NCBI GenBank assembly: GCA_016182605.1 | Contig: JACPGE010000029.1 | Span: 1-38,461 of the forward strand | Length of the DNA: 38,461 nucleotides | From: Candidatus Hydrogenedentota bacterium | GTDB taxonomy: Bacteria > Hydrogenedentota > Hydrogenedentia > Hydrogenedentales > JAEUWI01 | Direction of reading: 5' to 3' | Shown: positions 33,176-38,461 of the stretch, piece by piece | How positions within the stretch are numbered: the first letter of the stretch is position 1 | Layout: each line of letters starts with the position of its first letter | Notes under the pieces: model-generated | Database searches by the model: none | Told to the model about the DNA's origin: nothing | Seen by the model: only the letters and a program-made list of their open reading frames with translations | Position numbers and translations under genes: made by a program

Positions 33176-34312
33176 GTGAAGGCAAAGCTTAATCGAAGGG
33201 ATTTTCTGGCGCATGCTGCGGTCGGAGTGGCCGGGCTTGGGGTTGTGGTGGAGGCGCATGCGCAGGAGAAGGCGGCATCCGCGCCGTACAAAGTGGCGCT
33301 CATTGCCGAGCCCGGGGCGGGGCACCTGGATCTGCATCTGTCCGTATTGGCACGTATCGACGCGGTGGGTTCTGTGATCTTTGTGGACCCCTCGGGGACC
33401 CTGGAGGAAATTGCGCGCAAGGCGCTGGGGACGAAGCTGGGCGCGGTGGGGAAGGATGCGGCGGCGCTGCTGGCTGCGGAGAAGCCGGTCTTGGCGCTGG
33501 TGACGGTGGAGGCGGTGCACGGTCCCGCTGCGATAGAAGCGGCACTGAACGCCGGTTGCTCCGTTCTTGCGGAGAAACCGGCCTGTGTGGATGCGGCGGA
33601 TTTTGAGCGGTGCGTGGCGCTGGCCGAGCGCCAGGGCCTGCACGTGATGCTTGCCCTGGTAAACCGGGTGAAGCCCGAGTTCGCGGAGGCACGGCGCATC
33701 GTCGCGGAGGGCCTGATCGGGAAGGTCTACGGCGTGGAGATGCACCTGATTCAGGATCAGACCCGGCTGACTTCGCCGACGTATCAGGCCTCCTGGATGG
33801 CGGACAAGGCGCGGGCCGGCGGGGGCCACCTGAGCTGGCTGGGCATCCACTGGCTCGACTTGGCTATGTTTATCACGGGTTCGAAGATCGATAAGGTGGC
33901 GGCCTTCACGGGCAACGTGGGCGGACAGGCCCTCAACATCGAAGACTCGGCGGCGGTGACGATGCGCTTCGACAACGGCACGTTTGGCACGCTGACGTCG
34001 GGGTACTATCTCGACAAAGGATACGAGTCCCGCCTGAAGATCTGGGGTTCGAAGGGGTGGCTGGAGGTAACGGACGATACGCAGACGCCCTTGCGCTGGC
34101 GCAGCACGGTGGAGGGGACGGAAGCAGCGGAGAGCAGCTTCAGTGCACCGGAGGAGCGCGATCCCTACCTCGTATTCACGCAGGTGGCACTGGAGGCCTG
34201 CGTGGCGGGCACGGCGCCCCCCATAAGCGGCGTGGAGTCGCTGCGGGTCTTGAAGACCGTCTACGGCGCCTACGAAGCGGCGTCGGCCGGAAAGACGGTG
34301 GAAGTAAAATAG
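33176..34312 (+). CDS. Second Tat-exported Gfo/Idh/MocA family oxidoreductase
   Basis: The 378-residue protein has a twin-arginine signal, NRRDFLAHAAVGVAGLGVVV (6-25) with AHA before QEK. The N-terminal nucleotide-binding domain is diverged: YKVALIAEPGAGH in place of a clean GxGxxG. AEKPACV (132-138) is the family Glu-Lys-Pro motif; GGGHLSWLGIHWLDLAMF (215-232) supplies the C-terminal histidines. The GTG at 33176 has GGGAGG 5 nt upstream. It shares orientation and type with the protein at 30980. The two may have formed one transcription unit before the RAYT/REP block inserted. A terminator follows immediately. Confidence 0.9.
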   Translation: MKAKLNRRDFLAHAAVGVAGLGVVVEAHAQEKAASAPYKVALIAEPGAGHLDLHLSVLARIDAVGSVIFVDPSGTLEEIARKALGTKLGAVGKDAAALLAAEKPVLALVTVEAVHGPAAIEAALNAGCSVLAEKPACVDAADFERCVALAERQGLHVMLALVNRVKPEFAEARRIVAEGLIGKVYGVEMHLIQDQTRLTSPTYQASWMADKARAGGGHLSWLGIHWLDLAMFITGSKIDKVAAFTGNVGGQALNIEDSAAVTMRFDNGTFGTLTSGYYLDKGYESRLKIWGSKGWLEVTDDTQTPLRWRSTVEGTEAAESSFSAPEERDPYLVFTQVALEACVAGTAPPISGVESLRVLKTVYGAYEAASAGKTVEVK

Positions 34313-34347
34313 GACCTGGACGGCGCAGGGGGCGTACAGGTCCTTTT
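34311..34347 (+). terminator. Intrinsic terminator after the second Gfo/Idh gene
   Basis: AGGACCTG (34311-34318) pairs with CAGGTCCT (34337-34344) and is followed by TTTT. The left arm overlaps the stop codon. Confidence 0.65.
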
Positions 34348-34357
34348 AAAAAGGAGG

Positions 34358-34394
34358 GGCGCCGTTCCCAGGGAGGGGGAGGAGGAACGGCGCC
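34358..34394 (-). terminator. Intrinsic terminator after htrA
   Basis: GGCGCCGTTCC (34358-34368) and GGAACGGCGCC (34384-34394) form a perfect 11-bp stem with a 15-nt loop. On the minus strand the stem is followed by CCTCCTTTTT, as expected for the end of the convergent htrA transcript. Confidence 0.7.
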
Positions 34395-34431
34395 TTGTCG
34401 TGTGGGGAGGGAAGGAGAACTCGAGAGCTAT

Positions 34432-35925
34432 TTAGTTCGTCTTGTTCAGGACTACCAGCCGGCTCAGTTCGCCGCGGCGGACCCGTAACATGACGGTGTC
34501 GTCGGTTTCATCGTCCAACTGTTTCTGTACTTCTCCAACGTTGCTCACCGGCTGGCGGTTGACTTCGATGATGAGGTCGCCTTCTTGCAGCCCTTTTTGT
34601 TCGGCGGACGATCCGGGCACCACACCGGTAATCAGGACGCCGGTGGCATCGCCGTATTCAAATTCCTTGGCCAGGTCGGGCGTCAGATCCTGAAGTTCGA
34701 GACCAATCCGGGTGCGCGGTGCGGCGGGATTGGCCGCGGAGACCATGTTTTCTTCGTCCAGGACGGCCAGGGTCACAGACTTCTTCTGGGACTCGCCGTC
34801 GCGCAGGATGGTCAGGTCGATCGCGGTGCCGGGCTGGGTGGAGGCGATGCGGCTGCGCAGGGAACTCGCGTCCTTCACCTTTTCCCCGTTTACTTCGGTG
34901 ATGATGTCATCGCGCTGGAGGCCGGCTTGCGCACTGGGGGAGTCTGGCTGCACGTCGGCCACGATGGCGCCCGAGGGATCGGCAAGCTGGAAATGTTTTG
35001 CGATGCCGGAGTCCACATCCTGAATGTGCACCCCGAGGAAGCCGCGCTGGATGGATCCGTTTTCAATCAACTGGTTGCTGATGAACTTCACCATGTTGAT
35101 CGGCACGGCGAAACCCACGCCCACATTGCCGCCCGAGCGGCTGAAGATGGCGGTGTTCAGACCGACCACTTCCCCGTGAACATTCAACAGCGGGCCACCC
35201 GAGTTGCCCGGGTTGATCGCGGCGTCGGTCTGGATGAAGTCGCTGTAGTCGGTGATGTCGACTTCGCTGCGGCCGCGCGCGCTCACAATGCCCGCGGTAA
35301 CCGTGTGCGAGAGGCCGAAGGGATTGCCGATGGCCAGCACCCATTCTCCCACCCGCAACTTGTCGGAATCGCCGAGCGGGAGGAAGGGGAAGGTGTGATC
35401 GCCTTCGATCTTGACGACGGCCACTTCGGTCTTGGGATCGCTGCCCACCACGGTCGCGGTATATTCCTTGCCATCGACCGTGCGCACCTTGATGCGATCG
35501 GCTTCGCTCACCACGTGGTTGTTGGTGACGATGTAGCCGTCTTCCCGAATCAGAAAGCCGCTGCCCTGGCCCATGGGGATGAGCTCATCCGCATTGGGCT
35601 GCTGCGGCTGGCGTCCCCGCTGCTGTTGATCGAAGAAGTCGCGGAAGAAATCCTCGGGGCTCATGCCGCCGCCGCCCCGCTGGTGGAAACGCATATCCAT
35701 GTTGCCGCGGCGCTTCTCGACTTCGACATAGACCACCGCGGGGGATGCTGCGCCGGACAGTTCCGCAAAGGCGTCGCTGAGGTTTTGCAGGGCGGCCACG
35801 GGCGCCGAGACTTCCTGGGCGGAAACCGGCCGGGGCTGGAGGTATGCCGCGGCCATAAGGGTAAAGAGCAGACCGCCCGCTGCCACCCGAGTGGAAAGGC
35901 GCTGCTGCTGCACGTGCTTGATCAT
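34432..35925 (-). CDS. htrA: HtrA/DegP-type periplasmic serine protease with two PDZ domains
   Basis: The 497-residue protein has a signal sequence (11-37, hydrophobic VAAGGLLFTLMAAAYL, cut near VSA-QE). A trypsin-like domain follows, then PDZ1 (about 290-385) and PDZ2 (about 405-495). Active-site segments are TNNHVV (His137) and NPGNSGGPL (Ser242). The place of the catalytic Asp, usually DPKTD(I/V/L)A, reads SDPKTEVAV, so Glu167 stands there. The Gln-rich loop (98-112, QQQRGRQPQQP) corresponds to the LA loop. It degrades or refolds damaged envelope proteins. A ribosome-binding site GGGAG precedes the ATG by about 9 nt. It is monocistronic and convergent with the Gfo/Idh gene. Confidence 0.94.
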   Translation of the reverse strand: MIKHVQQQRLSTRVAAGGLLFTLMAAAYLQPRPVSAQEVSAPVAALQNLSDAFAELSGAASPAVVYVEVEKRRGNMDMRFHQRGGGGMSPEDFFRDFFDQQQRGRQPQQPNADELIPMGQGSGFLIREDGYIVTNNHVVSEADRIKVRTVDGKEYTATVVGSDPKTEVAVVKIEGDHTFPFLPLGDSDKLRVGEWVLAIGNPFGLSHTVTAGIVSARGRSEVDITDYSDFIQTDAAINPGNSGGPLLNVHGEVVGLNTAIFSRSGGNVGVGFAVPINMVKFISNQLIENGSIQRGFLGVHIQDVDSGIAKHFQLADPSGAIVADVQPDSPSAQAGLQRDDIITEVNGEKVKDASSLRSRIASTQPGTAIDLTILRDGESQKKSVTLAVLDEENMVSAANPAAPRTRIGLELQDLTPDLAKEFEYGDATGVLITGVVPGSSAEQKGLQEGDLIIEVNRQPVSNVGEVQKQLDDETDDTVMLRVRRGELSRLVVLNKTN

Positions 35926-36003
35926 CTTCGTAAACTCCCTTCAATGTCGGCGTGCGGACCGTGCCCACAGGGGCGCAGTCTTTAGGCTTGAACTGTCAGG
36001 CGA

Positions 36004-36021
36004 ACGCATATTGTGTGCCAA
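36004..36021 (-). promoter_or_regulatory. Possible sigma54-type promoter of htrA
   Basis: On the minus strand TTGGCACACAATATGCGT has the GG-N10-GC spacing of -24/-12 promoters, with a good TGGCAC but a weak TTGC half. It would give a leader of about 68 nt. Whether the organism uses sigma54 is unknown from this window. Confidence 0.25.
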
Positions 36022-36222
36022 ACAGCGCCGCTGTGCGCTAAGTGATTGGCAATAAAGGGCAAGTGCCGCCGGGCGCGGGTGCGGGCGCAGGACCGGCGAT
36101 ACCCGGAGTACCTGAAATTCGCACGCGGCGCGGCGGGCGCCACCTCAAATGAGGTTTTGGCAGCCAAGGCGCGGCAACGGAGGATGCCCGGTGCAGGAGG
36201 GAAGAATTACACGTGTCCCGTA

Positions 36223-36388
36223 CGGCGCTAACTTTTCGCGTGGCATCGAGTTCGGATGCGGCCTTCAGGCGGGTACTAAGACGCGGAATGCCTACGCTCG
36301 GCGAGCGAAGGCCTACTTGGATGGCGTATTGGTAGCACGCTGCTCGCCGAGCGGCGTGATTGGGGTGAGACTGCAAAAGTTAGCACCG
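36223..36388. repeat. MITE-like segment with 14-bp terminal inverted repeats
   Basis: CGGCGCTAACTTTT (36223-36236) and AAAAGTTAGCACCG (36375-36388) are inverted with one mismatch. The 166-nt interval contains two hairpins built on GCTCGGCGAGC and GCTCGCCGAGC. No open frame of interest lies inside. Confidence 0.45.
36331..36363 (+). repeat. 33-nt hairpin repeat, copy B
   Basis: This is the partner of 2759-2791 (28 of 33 identical), with core CACGCTGCTCG / CGAGCGGCGTG. It lies within the MITE-like segment 36223-36388. Confidence 0.6.
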
Positions 36389-36710
36389 TTCAAACCTGTC
36401 CCCATCGATGCGACGGCCTTACGGACAGCCGAACGCAGCGAAGCTCCCCAGCCAGTATCTCTGACGGTCTGATCCATCGATGCGTAACGGGACTCGGGAG
36501 GCCTGCACCTTTTGAGATGGACCCCCGAGGGCGAGCTTGTGCGGATGTGCCAACGAAGCAAAGTACGCACTGCCAGCGGCCTGAATCGATGGTATAGCCA
36601 ACTGCATAGGCAGTAGGCTATCACCCGGGGCACCGGCGGCAGAGCCCAAGCAACCTCCCTACTGTTTGGCAGGCGCGGAGGGGGTAGGGGGAACAATTTT
36701 GGTGGCGCGC

Positions 36711-36740
36711 TTGACTTGTCCCGATTTCGTTTGGCATACT
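36711..36740 (+). promoter_or_regulatory. rrn promoter P1
   Basis: TTGACT, 18-nt spacer, CATACT, then ACGCATCC. It is the most distal of six tandem sigma70-type promoters ahead of the 16S gene. Confidence 0.55.
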
Positions 36741-36912
36741 ACGCATCCTTTCCCGCACAGCACCCCGGTTCGGTCGGTTGGGCCTGCGGAAAAGGATGCG
36801 CGAAAAGGTTGAAACGGCCGCCAAGAACTTGGTAAGCTAGCGTCAACCTCGACGTGAGGCCGGCAGGGATGACTGCCACACGGTGGTCAGGACTTGCCAA
36901 GGGCTGACGAAG

Positions 36913-36942
36913 TTGACACGGGCTGTAACGGCTTGCTATGCT
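36913..36942 (+). promoter_or_regulatory. rrn promoter P2
   Basis: TTGACA, 18-nt spacer, TATGCT. It has a consensus -35 and a near-consensus -10. Confidence 0.65.
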
Positions 36943-37029
36943 TCTGGCCTGCTCGCTCCGGCGAGACTGTTCTGATTCTCCCCCCTACGCCATGCGGGAC
37001 TTCCTGTGTGTCTGGGGCGAAGGAGAGAC

Positions 37030-37059
37030 TTGACAGGGATACAGTTTAATCAGTATTAT
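37030..37059 (+). promoter_or_regulatory. rrn promoter P3
   Basis: TTGACA, 18-nt spacer, TATTAT, then ACGGATTCGCA. The segment 37041-37070 matches 25 of 30 bases of the P5 segment 37257-37286, so P3 and P5 are duplicates. Confidence 0.7.
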
Positions 37060-37136
37060 ACGGATTCGCACTAAAGGTGCCAATTGGCGTGGGCTGGACC
37101 TGGAGACGGGGCTGGTGCGCGCGGCTGAAAAAGTAG

Positions 37137-37166
37137 TTGACATGATAAGATACTTCATGTTAGACT
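37137..37166 (+). promoter_or_regulatory. rrn promoter P4
   Basis: TTGACA, 18-nt spacer, TAGACT. A CCCTGC/GCAGGG hairpin follows at 37174-37189. Confidence 0.55.
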
Positions 37167-37245
37167 CTTAGCCCCCTGCTAACGCAGGGCAGGGTTGGGT
37201 GCTCAGGAAGGGGATTGCGGCAGCGCAAATTACCGGATGAGCGGC

Positions 37246-37275
37246 TTGACTTGGCAACAGTTTAATTAGTATGAT
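37246..37275 (+). promoter_or_regulatory. rrn promoter P5
   Basis: TTGACT, 18-nt spacer, TATGAT, then TAGAATTCGCA. A duplicate of P3. Confidence 0.65.
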
Positions 37276-37334
37276 TAGAATTCGCATCGAAAACATGCGA
37301 ATCCGGGTTGGCCCAAAGCTTTTCGGAGTTTGGG

Positions 37335-37364
37335 TTGACATGGCGGGAAAACGGGTGCTATACT
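37335..37364 (+). promoter_or_regulatory. rrn promoter P6 (proximal)
   Basis: TTGACA, 18-nt spacer, TATACT, then ACGATTTCGCC. It is closest to the 16S gene, giving a leader of about 290 nt that contains hairpins at 37425-37447, 37536-37559 and 37634-37649. Confidence 0.7.
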
Positions 37365-37486
37365 ACGATTTCGCCAGTGGGCTAAGGCGGGTCATCTTTG
37401 GTGATGCGTCTTGGTCTGGGTGCGCCCTGAAGGCCTTGCTTTCAGGGGGTGGAGACGACGCTCCCGGCCTGTTGGGCTGGCTGTAG

Positions 37487-37500
37487 CGCTCTTTGAAAAT
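37487..37500 (+). promoter_or_regulatory. boxA antitermination element of the rrn leader
   Basis: CGCTCTTTGAAAAT matches the boxA core (GCTCTTTgAAAA) that recruits NusB/NusE to rRNA transcripts. It sits about 175 nt ahead of the mature 16S end, as usual. Confidence 0.7.
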
Positions 37501-37661
37501 TGAATACGATGTATGTCAACAATCTGTGTTGTGCAGGGCATCCCAGCAATGGGATACCCCCAAAAACAAAAGATTCCTTAATACCAGAACAAAATGATGG
37601 TAGCAAGAATCAAACAAACCACTTGATGTCTACAGGCCGCTTGCGGCCTTAGCAATAAGTT

Positions 37662-38461
<800 letters not shown>

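Larger units (their letters stand above)
35926..36710. other. Non-coding region upstream of the rrn promoters
   Basis: No credible gene is seen in this 785-nt stretch. It contains the htrA leader, a sigma54-like site (36004-36021, minus), a 14-bp inverted repeat pair (36223-36236 with 36375-36388) around the second 33-nt hairpin repeat, a direct repeat CCATCGATGCG (36402-36412 and 36474-36484), and a CCCTAC/GTAGGG stem near 36656-36688. Confidence 0.5.

Noticed and set aside
33041-33179. C-terminal extension of the RAYT in its first frame
   Set aside because: The sequence after the shift runs through the REP flank and into the next gene's start. The other frame gives the expected transposase C-terminus and stops at 33040.
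37271-37486. 71-codon open frame in the rrn leader
   Set aside because: It spans promoters P5-P6 and leader hairpins with no ribosome-binding site or family pattern.

Overview
This is a GC-rich bacterial chromosome segment that ends inside a 16S rRNA gene (about 37662 to the window edge). The rRNA carries ACACCTACGGGTGGCAGC at the usual 338 site, the sequence targeted by probe EUB338-III (Verrucomicrobiales), not the common ACTCC...GGAGG form. There are also a PVC-type propeller/HEAT/cytochrome-c protein, Tat-signal Gfo/Idh proteins and a RAYT with REP-like repeats. Together these suggest a bacterium of, or near, the PVC superphylum; a candidate phylum such as Hydrogenedentota is my guess from gene style only. 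HldE, YfhO-like, GT-C and GT2 proteins fit a diderm with an elaborate surface glycome.

Layout. 1-304: a three-way-junction element and two 70-nt REP-like repeats. 305-2590 (-): family B DNA polymerase II. 2957-7363 (+): glycerol kinase, isocitrate dehydrogenase family enzyme, a membrane protein, QueA. 7421-13391 (-): YfhO-like membrane protein, a sulfatase-fold protein without its catalytic residues, a TPR/SLT lytic transglycosylase and a small membrane protein. 13640-18993 (+): a GT2, then an overlapping YhaO/YhaN (SbcD/Rad50-like) pair. 19110-25297 (-): a triple-domain sugar-transferase protein coupled by a 4-nt overlap to a GT-C enzyme, then HldE, then an ECF sigma factor overlapping a small membrane protein. 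25298-25860: repeat-rich, non-coding. 25861-30799 (-): GT-C enzyme, SelW-like CxxC protein and a large PVC-type haem protein in one tight operon. 30980-34312 (+): two Tat-signal Gfo/Idh proteins with a frameshifted RAYT transposase and its inverted REP-like flanks between them. 34432-35925 (-): HtrA protease. 35926-37661: long leader region with repeats, six tandem sigma70-type promoters and a boxA. Then 16S rRNA.

How the genes fit together. Most of the minus-strand genes concern the envelope: cell-wall cleavage, polyprenyl- or nucleotide-sugar-dependent glycosylation, heptose activation and periplasmic proteolysis. The plus-strand genes are core metabolism, tRNA modification and DNA-end processing.

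Most worth a second look: the GT2-DUF2064-GT2 triple fusion, the sulfatase pseudoenzyme, the stacked rrn promoters with a constant 18-bp spacer, the RAYT and its dispersed REP family, the 28-bp perfect inverted repeat near 25.6 kb, and an HtrA whose catalytic Asp position reads Glu. No CRISPR array, tRNA gene, phage or plasmid module was seen.
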